A stretch of DNA of 64,000 bases, from the NCBI GenBank assembly GCA_009846685.1, contig VWVY01000004.1:282908-346907 (forward strand), given 5' to 3'. The translations under genes were made by a program, and so were the position numbers. The notes under the pieces were generated by a model. It did not search any database. It saw only the letters and a program-made list of their open reading frames with translations, and was not told the origin of the DNA. This DNA is from Rhizobiales bacterium SYSU XM002. GTDB lineage: Bacteria > Pseudomonadota > Alphaproteobacteria > Rhizobiales > Beijerinckiaceae. This document shows, one piece after another, positions 39,670 to 46,946 of the stretch (its first letter is position 1; every line of letters starts with the position of its first letter).

Positions 39670-40322
39670 TGTCACGCCTCCGCCTTGCCGCGCTGCTGCT
39701 CGCTCTGACGTCGTCTGCTGTCGCCAACGCGCAATCGCGTGGCGGCGCGGCGGGCAGTTTCGATTTCTATGTTCTCTCGCTCTCCTGGTCGGCGACCTTC
39801 TGCAATACCGAAGGGCGGAATCGGGACAGTCGGCAATGCGACGCGGGGCGCAACCCCGGCTTCGTCGTGCATGGCCTCTGGCCGCAATACGAACGTGGTT
39901 ATCCCTCTTTCTGCGGTCCTTCAGGCCGCAATCCCAGCCGGGCGAATATCGACGAGGCGCTCGAAGTGCTGCCCGACGCCGGCCTCGCCCGCCATCAATG
40001 GCGCAAGCACGGCTCCTGCTCGGGGCTCAGCCCCTCCGGCTACTTCGCCGAAACGCGCAAGGCTAGGGGACGGGTGCAAATCCCACCACCATTCGTGGCA
40101 CCGCGTCACGGCGCGCGCTGGTCGACGCGCGAGATCGAGCAGGCATTCATTGCGATCAATCCGGGCCTCCGGCCCGACATGATGGCTGTGACATGCAAAC
40201 GCGGCATGCTGGAAGAGGTCCGCATCTGCGTGACGCGCGATCTGCGCGGCTTCCGCCCCTGCCAGGAGGTCGACCGCGATTCCTGCCGCGCCCCGGATGT
40301 TATGATCCCCTCGGCGCTCTGA
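39669..40322 (+). CDS. Ribonuclease T2 family protein
   Basis: This 217-aa exported endoribonuclease has a signal peptide (RLAALLLALTSSAVANAQ). Both catalytic motifs are present: CAS I, GFVVHGLWPQY (catalytic His), and CAS II, ARHQWRKHGSCSG (Glu position is Gln-Trp-Arg-Lys-His here). The N-terminal strand FDFYVLSLSWSATFC and several Cys fit the fold. T2 enzymes cleave RNA in the periplasm or outside. It starts within the stop of the preceding exported gene (TGATG). Confidence 0.9.
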   Translation: MSRLRLAALLLALTSSAVANAQSRGGAAGSFDFYVLSLSWSATFCNTEGRNRDSRQCDAGRNPGFVVHGLWPQYERGYPSFCGPSGRNPSRANIDEALEVLPDAGLARHQWRKHGSCSGLSPSGYFAETRKARGRVQIPPPFVAPRHGARWSTREIEQAFIAINPGLRPDMMAVTCKRGMLEEVRICVTRDLRGFRPCQEVDRDSCRAPDVMIPSAL

Positions 40323-40337
40323 GCGGGACAAGCCGGC

Positions 40338-41180
40338 GTGAATTACCGCCACTCCTTCCACGCCGGAAACTTTGCTGACATCCTCAAACACGTCGCGCTG
40401 ATGCGCGTGCTTGCCTACCTCGCACAGAAAGAGACGCCGTTCCGCGTGATCGACACGCATGCCGGCGCGGGTCTTTACGATCTTGCCGGCTCGGACGCAT
40501 CGCGGACGGGAGAATGGCGCGAAGGCGTCGGGCGGCTCGACAGCTTTGCCTTCACGCCCCGCGCCCGGGAGATCATGGCACCGTTCACCGAGACGCTGAC
40601 GGCCTTGTCTCAAGGCGGGCGGCTCTATCCCGGCTCGCCAGCGCTGATCCGGCACGCACTGCGAACGCAGGATCGCGCCGCGTTCAACGAACTGCATCCA
40701 GAAGAATTCGGGCTTCTCCACCGCCTCGCCGGACGCGACGAGCGCGTGGCTCTCACCCATCTCGATGGATACACCGCCTGGAAAGCGCAGATTCCACCCT
40801 CCGAAAAGCGCGGCCTTGTGCTCGTCGATCCCCCATTCGAGAAGGAGGACGAGTTCAGCCGACTTGCGGATGGGATGTCGCTCATGGCGCGGAAATGGGC
40901 GAGCGGTCTCGCGATGATCTGGTATCCGATCAAGCACCGCCGCGCTGTGGCAAACTTCGAAGCCCGATGCCGTGAGTCCGGCTTCGGCAAGGTGCTCGCC
41001 GTCGAACTTCATGTCGACGAGATCACGGTGGACGGCCCGCTCGCTGCTACGGGCCTGATGTTCGCCAATCCGCCCTGGACGCTGGCCGACGAGATGACAT
41101 CCCTGCTGCCGGAACTCTCCGCCTGCCTCGCCCGCGGCACGACCGCGCGTTGGCGCGTGGATTGGCTGTGCGGCCCCTGA
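40338..41180 (+). CDS. rlmJ: 23S rRNA (adenine(2030)-N6)-methyltransferase RlmJ
   Basis: This 280-aa enzyme methylates A2030 of 23S rRNA. Family hallmarks are the N-terminal NYRHSFHAGNFADILKHVALMRVLAYL, SAM region FRVIDTHAGAGLYDLAG, YPGSPALIRHALR, and catalytic DPPF motif GLVLVDPPFEKEDEF. The end IKHRRAVANFEARCRESG and MFANPPWTL also fit. The start is a GTG at 40338, just after the RNase T2 stop. The identification is confident. Confidence 0.94.
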   Translation: MNYRHSFHAGNFADILKHVALMRVLAYLAQKETPFRVIDTHAGAGLYDLAGSDASRTGEWREGVGRLDSFAFTPRAREIMAPFTETLTALSQGGRLYPGSPALIRHALRTQDRAAFNELHPEEFGLLHRLAGRDERVALTHLDGYTAWKAQIPPSEKRGLVLVDPPFEKEDEFSRLADGMSLMARKWASGLAMIWYPIKHRRAVANFEARCRESGFGKVLAVELHVDEITVDGPLAATGLMFANPPWTLADEMTSLLPELSACLARGTTARWRVDWLCGP

Positions 41181-41245
41181 TCCGGCCTGCGCCAGACTCT
41201 GACTTGCACCGTTTTCTCAAGCAGGCAATGGTGCGACATCTCCCT

Positions 41246-41265
41246 GCCGGGCAGGCTCGCCCGGC
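41246..41265 (+). terminator. Hairpin between rlmJ and the GST gene
   Basis: GCCGGGC and GCCCGGC form a perfect 7-bp stem around AGGCTC in the 107-bp gap. Only TTCCC follows, so this is a weak or factor-dependent terminator candidate for rlmJ, or a leader structure for the GST gene. Confidence 0.3.
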
Positions 41266-41287
41266 TTCCCAGCCAGACGGATGACCG

Positions 41288-41896
41288 ATGCTCAAGCTCC
41301 ATTCCTCGACAACCTCCCCCTTCGGCCGCAAGGCGAAGGTCGCGGCGTACTTCACAGGCTTTGCAGAGAAGATGGAGGTCCTGACGGCGGATACGATGGA
41401 CCCGTCCGATCCGTTGCGGAAAGACAATCCGCTCGGCAAGATCCCCTGCCTTGTGCTCGAAGACGGTTCGTCGCTTTATGATTCGCGCGTAATCGTTGAG
41501 TACTTCGATCACGAAGCCGGCGGCGGGAAGATCTTTCCGACGGAATGGAAGGCCCGGCTCGCGACACTGAAGATGCAGGCGCTGGCCGACGGTATCGTCG
41601 ACGCCGCGATCCTCAAGCTCTACGAGGGCCGGTTCCGGCCGCAGGAAAAGCACGAACCGGCCTGGATCGCGCATCAATCAGGTAAGGTCGAGCGCGGCCT
41701 TGCGGTTCTCGAAGCGAGCCCGCCCGTCGCGACCGCCACCCCGGACATCGGCGTCATCGCGGTTGCCTGCATGCTCGAATGGTATGAATTCCGCTTCCAG
41801 GGCCTTTCGAGTGGACAATATCCGAAGCTCGCCGGCTTCGTGAAGGATTTCAACGAGAAGGTCCCGGCCTTCGCCAAGACGAAACCGCACGTCTGA
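41288..41896 (+). CDS. Glutathione S-transferase family protein
   Basis: This 202-aa protein has the thioredoxin-like N-terminal GST domain (LKLHSSTTSPFGRKAKVAAYFTG, with Ser residues at the usual catalytic position; NPLGKIPCLVLEDGSSLYDSRVIVEYFDHE is the glutathione site). The helical C-terminal domain follows (LATLKMQALADGIVDAAIL, PDIGVIAVACMLEWYEFRF). The substrate is unknown. The stop ends 2 bp before the left target duplication of the transposon at 41,907, so the insertion separated the gene from the terminator that followed it. Confidence 0.9.
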   Translation: MLKLHSSTTSPFGRKAKVAAYFTGFAEKMEVLTADTMDPSDPLRKDNPLGKIPCLVLEDGSSLYDSRVIVEYFDHEAGGGKIFPTEWKARLATLKMQALADGIVDAAILKLYEGRFRPQEKHEPAWIAHQSGKVERGLAVLEASPPVATATPDIGVIAVACMLEWYEFRFQGLSSGQYPKLAGFVKDFNEKVPAFAKTKPHV

Positions 41897-41898
41897 CG

Positions 41899-41906
41899 AA
41901 AAAAAG
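41899..41906 (+). repeat. Left 8-bp target site duplication
   Basis: AAAAAAAG directly precedes the left inverted repeat, and the identical octamer follows the right inverted repeat at 45960-45967. An 8-bp duplication is what IS1595-family elements make. The run of A makes the exact phase ambiguous by at most one base. Confidence 0.88.
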
Positions 41907-41930
41907 GGGAATTATATACGTAACTAGACA
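41907..41930 (+). repeat. Left terminal inverted repeat of the IS1595-family transposon
   Basis: These 24 bp begin GGGAATTATATACG and end AACTAGACA. They match the reverse complement of 45936-45959 at 23 of 24 positions; the single difference is base 15 (T here, A at the right end). Similarity stops at the inner edge. The stop of the innermost passenger gene is only 5 bp inside. Confidence 0.92.
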
Positions 41931-41935
41931 GCCCC

Positions 41936-42094
41936 TTAGTTCGGCTTCTTTTTTACAGGCTTCGCCTTCACTGCCTTTTTCCCGGCTTTGTCCGCTGCTC
42001 GGAAAATTGCCTTTGCAATTTCCTCCGGAGAAGCCGGGATTGGCTGAACTTCATTCGTGATTGGGCGACCTCGGGGGGCGGGTTTTGCCGTCAT
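41936..42094 (-). CDS. 52-aa Lys/Pro-rich protein, last passenger gene of the transposon
   Basis: The ATG at 42094 has GAGG upstream and lies 8 bp after the specificity-subunit stop. The protein reads MTAKPAPRGRPITNEVQ, then PIPASPEEIAKAIFRAADK (a predicted helix), then a Lys-rich tail ending KKKPN. I do not recognise a function. The PIP...SPEEIA pattern recalls short proteins I associate with mobile regions in alphaproteobacteria, but I cannot check this. Candidate roles are control or nucleic-acid binding, both speculative. Confidence 0.65.
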   Translation of the reverse strand: MTAKPAPRGRPITNEVQPIPASPEEIAKAIFRAADKAGKKAVKAKPVKKKPN

Positions 42095-42102
42095 GACTGC
42101 CT

Positions 42103-43062
42103 CTAGATGCTCTTGCTGTACGGGAGTGACTTTATGTACGCTTCGATGAAGGCCCAATCTGGCTTATTTGCCGTTGTAATTGGGAGCCGCGCGATGGATT
42201 CATTCATACGGTCGAGGTGCCACTTACGGCCATAATTGAAGCGGAAGCGCTCCCGCCGAATTAGCGCGCAAATAAACATTGCGGTGTATGGATTCAGGTC
42301 AAACTTGGGATAAAGGACGTTTACGTCGTCGGACGCCCAAAACGGCTTGGGCTGATAGAATGCTTCAGCAACCGATCCATTGTAATTCACCGTTATGGTG
42401 TTACCCGCGTGATTTGGTTCAGCGCTGACAAATTGGCGGTAGCCGTTATTCCCATCGATCGCGCCGATGAACGGGGTTTCGCCGGGCTTCATTGCAGCCT
42501 TAGTCAACCGCTGCCCCTTTTTGATGTCGAACAGCGCATCGTATCGGAAATCGGTCCAAGAGTCGGGCTTCAACGGCGCAGGCGCAGTTTCGACTGCCGG
42601 TGCATTTGCTCCAGCGAACGGATCTAGGCTGGCAGTCTTTACCCATGAGGGCATCGCACTTGGCGAAGGCAGTGCTATCTCCGCAAGTGTTTTGTTGGCT
42701 TGTCGGCCAAAACCAAATCTGAACCGATTTGCTGTGATGCAGCGAACCCACCAGAGCTTTTCCTGATCTGTCATCGAGGCTTTTGCTGTCAGCACCATGA
42801 TGTGATAGCCGCTGTAATATGGGAAAGGCTGCAAGAAAGCCTCCCCAGCGCCTCCCTGACCGTTGAGTGCTACGGTGATGGTCCCAGCGGGCGACGGCTC
42901 CAAGTCAGGGATGCGCGCCACTCGCGCGCTAACGCCATTGTTCCTGACGGTACGCGAAACGAAGTTGACGGCGTCAAGCGCGTCAGAAACGGTCAGACGG
43001 TTGAACTCCAGACTGTGCCCATACTGAAGGAAAAAGAGATCGCTAATCGTCGTCATCGTCAT
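42103..43062 (-). CDS. Restriction-modification specificity subunit, BcgIB-like (two TRDs)
   Basis: This 319-aa protein is built as two similar halves, each a target recognition domain. The first has TITVALNGQGGAGEAFLQPFPYY and NRFRFGFGRQANKTLAEIALPSP. The second has TITVNYNGSVAEAFYQPKPFWA and ERFRFNYGRKWHLDRMNESIARLP. The size and two-TRD design fit the B subunit of BcgI, and its partner lies directly upstream with an overlap of about 20 bp. ATGs at 43062 and 43056 are both usable, with AAGGGA upstream. A conventional HsdS of a type I system is usually longer. The recognised sequence should be bipartite but cannot be read from this. Confidence 0.82.
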   Translation of the reverse strand: MTMTTISDLFFLQYGHSLEFNRLTVSDALDAVNFVSRTVRNNGVSARVARIPDLEPSPAGTITVALNGQGGAGEAFLQPFPYYSGYHIMVLTAKASMTDQEKLWWVRCITANRFRFGFGRQANKTLAEIALPSPSAMPSWVKTASLDPFAGANAPAVETAPAPLKPDSWTDFRYDALFDIKKGQRLTKAAMKPGETPFIGAIDGNNGYRQFVSAEPNHAGNTITVNYNGSVAEAFYQPKPFWASDDVNVLYPKFDLNPYTAMFICALIRRERFRFNYGRKWHLDRMNESIARLPITTANKPDWAFIEAYIKSLPYSKSI

Positions 43063-44929
43063 ACGTCCCTTGGGCGGTGCCCGCACCGACGAGGCGGAAC
43101 ATCGCGTAGCTCTTTACGACCTCTTCAAAATCCTTCTGCGTAATCGTGCTGTAGTCTGTCTCCATATGCGCCTCTGCGCACCATTCATCTTTGGCGGTGA
43201 CGGCAGTAAGCACACTGAGGCCGGTTTCCTTTTCCCGGTTCAGAAATAGCTCGAGCCAGCGAGAGCGGATCGCGCTCCAGTTCCCTTTGTCGATCCGTCC
43301 CATGTGCTTTGTCTTGAGGAACCCATCATCCTTGAAATAGCCGAAGAAGGTTTTGAAGCCTTTAGGTTGAGGTTTGTGCGCCTCAAACACCATAATGCAC
43401 GTAATAACTCCCACGGGGTGAAAGAGGTCAGCCGGCATCGAAAGAACACCGGACAGCGTATGACTCGCAAGCAATCGCTCGCGGGCTGCGACAGCTTTCG
43501 CGTTCGCGGATGTCACGCAACTCATCTGGACTATCGCTGCGCACCTTCCGCCCGGCTGAAGGCAGGCTAGGGCGTTCTCAATGAACTCTAGTTGCCCATC
43601 CTCCCCCACATCATAGGGCGGATTCAGAAAAGCGACGGTCGGCTTGAGCGAGTGAACCTTATCGATGATTTCCTGCGCGAAGGAGTCGCCCTGGTAAATG
43701 TGCGACTTCCCGTCGCCGCTCATCATCATGTTAGAGCAAGCGAAAGTGAACATGTCGGTCCGGCGCTCGATGCCGACTAGCTGGTTTTCCTTGATCGCCT
43801 TGCGCTTCTTCTGGTCCGATGCGGCGAGTTGAAGCATATGCTTCATGGCGGAAATCAAAAATCCGCCGCTCCCACAACAAGAATCAAAAACGACATCGTT
43901 CACATTGAGGCCGACCAGATCACAGAAGAGCTCGGTTACGTGCTGAGGTGTCAGGACCAAGCCGGTCTTTTTGTCTGTGCCCGCGTACCGGATGAACTCG
44001 CGATAGAAGCGCCCAAGAACGTCGTACCCTTTGTCGCCGAGTGTGATGAGCGGAAGGACGGATTTTTCGAGTCGCTCGGTTATGTCGCGAAGGACGTAAT
44101 TGTCTTGCTGGTCGGAGGCCCTTTTCTTCTTGATTTGCGCTAATTTGGCGATCGAGTGGTTTTTGATCTTCTCGTACTCGCCGATCATTGATTCCACACG
44201 GCCTGCATCAATTTCGGCATCCTTCAAGACATTCTTGATGCTCGAAACGATGAAAGCCGCCAACCGCTCAGGTGTAGGCTCAAGCTTCTTTGAGGTTGCC
44301 CGCTCTTTGTAAGACGCCTTGAACGCCCCATCCTGCAAGGCGAGTAAGATAGCACTGACCAATGTGCAGCGCTCATATTCGACGATAGAGTAGTCGTTCA
44401 TTTCCCTATTCAGGTCGATTGCCGTTTTTGTAATTTCGGCCGACTCGATGCTCTGGGCCTGAGCCTCACCCTTGAAGATCGTGATATAGGAAAAGACATC
44501 CAAAAGGGCCGAATTTATCTCAGTCACCTCCAACTGCCCCATTTTCTGGTGGAAGCTAGAAATTTTCAATTTGCCCTTGTTGCCGCCGCTAACGGCGATT
44601 GAGATAACGTTGTACTGCTGGGCCAAAAATGCGGAATAATGAAGCGCTCCATCCACGGCGAACCCCGCTGGGTTGTCCCCATCCTCGCTCTCGTGGAACT
44701 TGGCGTCAGCCTTGCACTCAACGACGATGATGTCGTCGGGAAGCGCAGGAAAACTGATAATGAACTCGGGCGAGCCGATTTTGCCAGTGAGGCTCTTAGA
44801 TGCCTTTGCCAGACAAGCTCGCGCTTTAGCTACACTGGTCCTTTGCTCATCGAAGCGCACGGCATTGAACAGCGGATCATTCTTGAAATGATCCCGGACA
44901 AAATCCTCTGTGACCCGTTCGTTTTTCAT
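43043..44929 (-). CDS. BcgIA-like fused restriction endonuclease and N6-adenine DNA methylase
   Basis: The 628-aa protein combines both activities. Near the N terminus (about 50-75) SPEF, then IIVVECKAD, gives a PD-(D/E)XK-like nuclease motif: P54-E55, E71, K73. A helical linker follows. The gamma-type adenine methylase domain spans about 300-520, with FYREFIRYAGTDKKTGLVLTPQHV, SAM motif VFDSCCGSGGFLISAM (349-362) and catalytic NPPY at 436-439. Length and layout match BcgI subunit A of type IIB systems, not a plain HsdM. No hsdR gene is nearby. The ATG at 44929 overlaps the transposase stop (ATGA), and the tail is poly-Asp. Confidence 0.88.
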   Translation of the reverse strand: MKNERVTEDFVRDHFKNDPLFNAVRFDEQRTSVAKARACLAKASKSLTGKIGSPEFIISFPALPDDIIVVECKADAKFHESEDGDNPAGFAVDGALHYSAFLAQQYNVISIAVSGGNKGKLKISSFHQKMGQLEVTEINSALLDVFSYITIFKGEAQAQSIESAEITKTAIDLNREMNDYSIVEYERCTLVSAILLALQDGAFKASYKERATSKKLEPTPERLAAFIVSSIKNVLKDAEIDAGRVESMIGEYEKIKNHSIAKLAQIKKKRASDQQDNYVLRDITERLEKSVLPLITLGDKGYDVLGRFYREFIRYAGTDKKTGLVLTPQHVTELFCDLVGLNVNDVVFDSCCGSGGFLISAMKHMLQLAASDQKKRKAIKENQLVGIERRTDMFTFACSNMMMSGDGKSHIYQGDSFAQEIIDKVHSLKPTVAFLNPPYDVGEDGQLEFIENALACLQPGGRCAAIVQMSCVTSANAKAVAARERLLASHTLSGVLSMPADLFHPVGVITCIMVFEAHKPQPKGFKTFFGYFKDDGFLKTKHMGRIDKGNWSAIRSRWLELFLNREKETGLSVLTAVTAKDEWCAEAHMETDYSTITQKDFEEVVKSYAMFRLVGAGTAQGTYDDDDD

Positions 44930-45873
44930 GATGCGGTGACCAGATCGTCATAACGTAGGCGCTTACCGTCCAGCCCCTGCGCTAAAACAGTCATCTGAGC
45001 TAGCGTGTCGAGACTGCGCACATTGTGACGCCCGGCAAACTCGGTCACGTACCGAGCGAGGTGCTTCGCGCTCATCTTGTGGTAGGTGCCCTTGTAGCCA
45101 CGTTTGAGCATCGCCCAAAAGCTCTCGATCCCGTTGGTGTGCGCCATGCCGTTCACGTATTCCCCGACACTGTGCTTGACCGAGTGGTGCCCGAACAACT
45201 TTGATAGCTCACGATAGCCCTTATGCTCGTCGGTAAAGACGGTCGAACCTGCCTCAACGTTGTCCACAACGAAGCCCTCCAGCGTCGCGGAGTCAGTCTT
45301 CTGGATCACGTTCGTCTTGATTTTCCCGTTGCGTGCCTTGGCTCCGATCACCGCCGCCTTGCCGACCGCGCCCCGCCCGGCGTTCAGACGCTTATTCTTG
45401 TGCTTGTTGCGCTCCTTGCCACCCACATAGGTCTCGTCGACCTCGACATTGCCAGCCAGCTTATCGCTGCCATCGATCCAACCTTGGCGGATTTTCTGGG
45501 CTAGCATCCATGCCGTCTTCTGGGTGACGCCCAGATCGCGGTGCAGCTTCATGCTGGAAACCCCTTTGAGGCTGGTGGACAGCAGGTACATCGCTATCAC
45601 CCATTTTTGCAGGGCGACCTTGCTGGACTGCATCACCGTTCCAGTCTTCACGCTGAAATACTGCCTGCACTCACCGCAATGGTATGGCATGGGATTTTCG
45701 TTCTTAACCGCCGCCGTCTTCAGTGAGCCGCAGTGAGGGCAATGCCGCTCTCCGCTCGGCCACCGGATATCCTCAAGCCACTTGCGGCTCGCGGCTTCGT
45801 CGGGGAACATCTGGAAAAGCTGCATGACCGAGAGGCCCTCACGATCGCTTCTTCCCGGCGCCTTCTTACCCAT
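44926..45873 (-). CDS. IS1595-family ISXO2-like transposase
   Basis: This 315-aa transposase has an N-terminal zinc ribbon (C45-P-H-C48 and C66-G-E-C69), a helical region (LQKWVIAMYLLSTSLKGVSSMKLHRDLGVTQKTAWMLAQKIR), and the catalytic domain. The acidic residues are D146 in VEVDETYVGGK and D215 in TVFTDEHKGY, followed by N247 and K257 in HTNGIESFWAMLKRG, the IS1595 DDN...K pattern. All residues are present, so it is probably active. GGGGGG lies 8 bases before the ATG. Its stop overlaps the start of the restriction gene. It starts 62 bp inside the right inverted repeat. Confidence 0.95.
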   Translation of the reverse strand: MGKKAPGRSDREGLSVMQLFQMFPDEAASRKWLEDIRWPSGERHCPHCGSLKTAAVKNENPMPYHCGECRQYFSVKTGTVMQSSKVALQKWVIAMYLLSTSLKGVSSMKLHRDLGVTQKTAWMLAQKIRQGWIDGSDKLAGNVEVDETYVGGKERNKHKNKRLNAGRGAVGKAAVIGAKARNGKIKTNVIQKTDSATLEGFVVDNVEAGSTVFTDEHKGYRELSKLFGHHSVKHSVGEYVNGMAHTNGIESFWAMLKRGYKGTYHKMSAKHLARYVTEFAGRHNVRSLDTLAQMTVLAQGLDGKRLRYDDLVTAS

Positions 45874-45935
45874 CTTTTTCGCCCCCCTGTTGTATAATTA
45901 TGTAATTTAAATCGGGCGACGACGCAAGCAGAATT

Positions 45936-45959
45936 TGTCTAGTTTCGTATATAATTCCC
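45936..45959 (-). repeat. Right terminal inverted repeat of the IS1595-family transposon
   Basis: On the plus strand this begins TGTCTAGTTTCG and ends TATATAATTCCC. It is the reverse complement of the left repeat with one mismatch. The 62 bp between it and the transposase start is A+T-rich and should hold the operon promoter; I could not fix the -10 and -35 with confidence. Confidence 0.92.
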
Positions 45960-45967
45960 AAAAAAAG
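45960..45967 (+). repeat. Right 8-bp target site duplication
   Basis: AAAAAAAG, identical to 41899-41906. It forms the T-tract (read on the minus strand) plus the first stem base of the intrinsic terminator at 45960-45990. Confidence 0.88.
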
Positions 45968-45990
45968 GGCCCGGAGACCGGACCCTTTTT
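45960..45990 (-). terminator. Intrinsic terminator of the porin gene, target of the transposon
   Basis: On the minus strand GGGTCCGG, TCT, CCGGGCCC forms an 8-bp stem (one G-U pair) followed by seven T, a textbook terminator for the porin gene ending at 46067. On the plus strand TTTTT also follows, with one C-A mismatch in the stem, so it may once have served the GST gene as well. The transposon inserted exactly at the edge of the T-tract. Confidence 0.8.
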
Positions 45991-46066
45991 CGCCCCCCAA
46001 CAACGGTTTGCCCGTTGCCGAACCGGCAGCCGCGCGGATCGCGCCGCGCGGCGTGATCGCAATGGA

Positions 46067-46717
46067 TCAGAACTTGTAATTCAAGCCCGCGCGGACAACA
46101 CCGAACTCGTTGCCATACTTCCGCGCACCGCCGACAACGCTCTTGTCGGCGAGGTCGACGTAGAGACCCTCGACCTTCGCGGTGATGTTGTTGGTGAGGG
46201 CATATTCCACACCGCCACCGACAACCCAGCCGTAATGCGTCGAGTTCGACTTGCCGACCGCCGCGTTCACGACATGCGAACCACCGTAGGCGAAACCGCC
46301 GGTGACATACGGCATGAAGCGATCAATCGCAAAACCGGCGCGGGCACGGACGGTGCCGAAATACGGCAGGCGGCTCTTGTCGCCGGCAACGCCGATGCCC
46401 GACTGCTTGCCGCTCATCCAAGAGCCCTGAAGGTCGGTCTCGACACCGAGAACGAACTGGTTGATCTGGTGATTGTAGCCGATCTGGCCACCACCGACGA
46501 AGCCGTTGGTGTTCTCCCAGATGCCCGAACCCGCACCGGTCGGATTACCGAAGCCGTAGCCGGCGTTCACACCGGCGTAGAAACCGGTCCAGGTGAAGAT
46601 CGGCGCGGCCCGGAAGGCCGGGGCCACCGGCGCGGTCTTGCGCGGCAGGTCCGCTGCGGAGGCTGCCGAGGCCAGCAGCGCGAGGCCGATGCCGGCCGCA
46701 ATCGAAAACTTCTTCAT
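46067..46717 (-). CDS. Outer-membrane beta-barrel protein (Omp25/Omp31-like)
   Basis: This 216-aa porin-like protein starts MKKFSIAAGIGLALLASAASA, a signal peptide, then DLPRKTAPVAPAF and WTGFYAGVNAGYGFG, the hallmark of the Hyphomicrobiales Omp25/Omp31 family. Alternating beta strands follow (GGGQIGYNHQINQFVLGVETDLQGSW, VRARAGFAIDRFMPYVTGGFAYG), and it ends in the barrel-assembly signal AGLNYKF with terminal Phe. The ATG at 46717 has AGGAG upstream. A paralogue lies upstream on the same strand. Confidence 0.92.
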   Translation of the reverse strand: MKKFSIAAGIGLALLASAASAADLPRKTAPVAPAFRAAPIFTWTGFYAGVNAGYGFGNPTGAGSGIWENTNGFVGGGQIGYNHQINQFVLGVETDLQGSWMSGKQSGIGVAGDKSRLPYFGTVRARAGFAIDRFMPYVTGGFAYGGSHVVNAAVGKSNSTHYGWVVGGGVEYALTNNITAKVEGLYVDLADKSVVGGARKYGNEFGVVRAGLNYKF

Positions 46718-46946
46718 AGTCAACTCCTGATCATTCCTGAATTCGCGACCCCCTGCCTCTCCCGGACCGGTATCGCATCCCCGCTCTCGCGAGCCCGAAC
46801 GCAACGCGCCAGCAAGGCGTTTTGTTGCATCCGTTCGGGCCGTTAAGCGGGCTCGTTCTGTCTATTTCATGGCAGGTTGTTTCGTATTTCTGCCTTAATT
46901 CGCCCAACTCCTTCAGGAATTGCAGCAATCCAGTGACAATTCTCAA

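Larger units (their letters stand above)
41907..45959 (-). mobile_element. IS1595-family (ISXO2-like) transposon carrying a BcgI-like restriction-modification cassette
   Basis: The 4,053-bp element is bounded by 24-bp inverted repeats (23 of 24 matching) and flanked by AAAAAAAG duplications, so its ends are defined directly. All four genes are on the minus strand, reading from the right end: ISXO2-like transposase, nuclease-methylase A subunit, specificity B subunit, and a 52-aa protein. They overlap or lie within 8 bp, forming one operon. The element is visibly richer in A+T than its flanks. Intact frames and nearly matching ends suggest a recent insertion. The empty site can be rebuilt by removing the element and one octamer. 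Confidence 0.9.

Noticed and set aside
43043..44929. Plain type I HsdM identity
   Set aside because: The N-terminal nuclease-like motif, the short two-TRD partner and the lack of hsdR fit a BcgI-like type IIB enzyme better.
44926..45873. The transposase as a domesticated gene of the restriction operon
   Set aside because: The matching inverted repeats and 8-bp duplications at both ends, with intact catalytic residues, show a real element with real boundaries.
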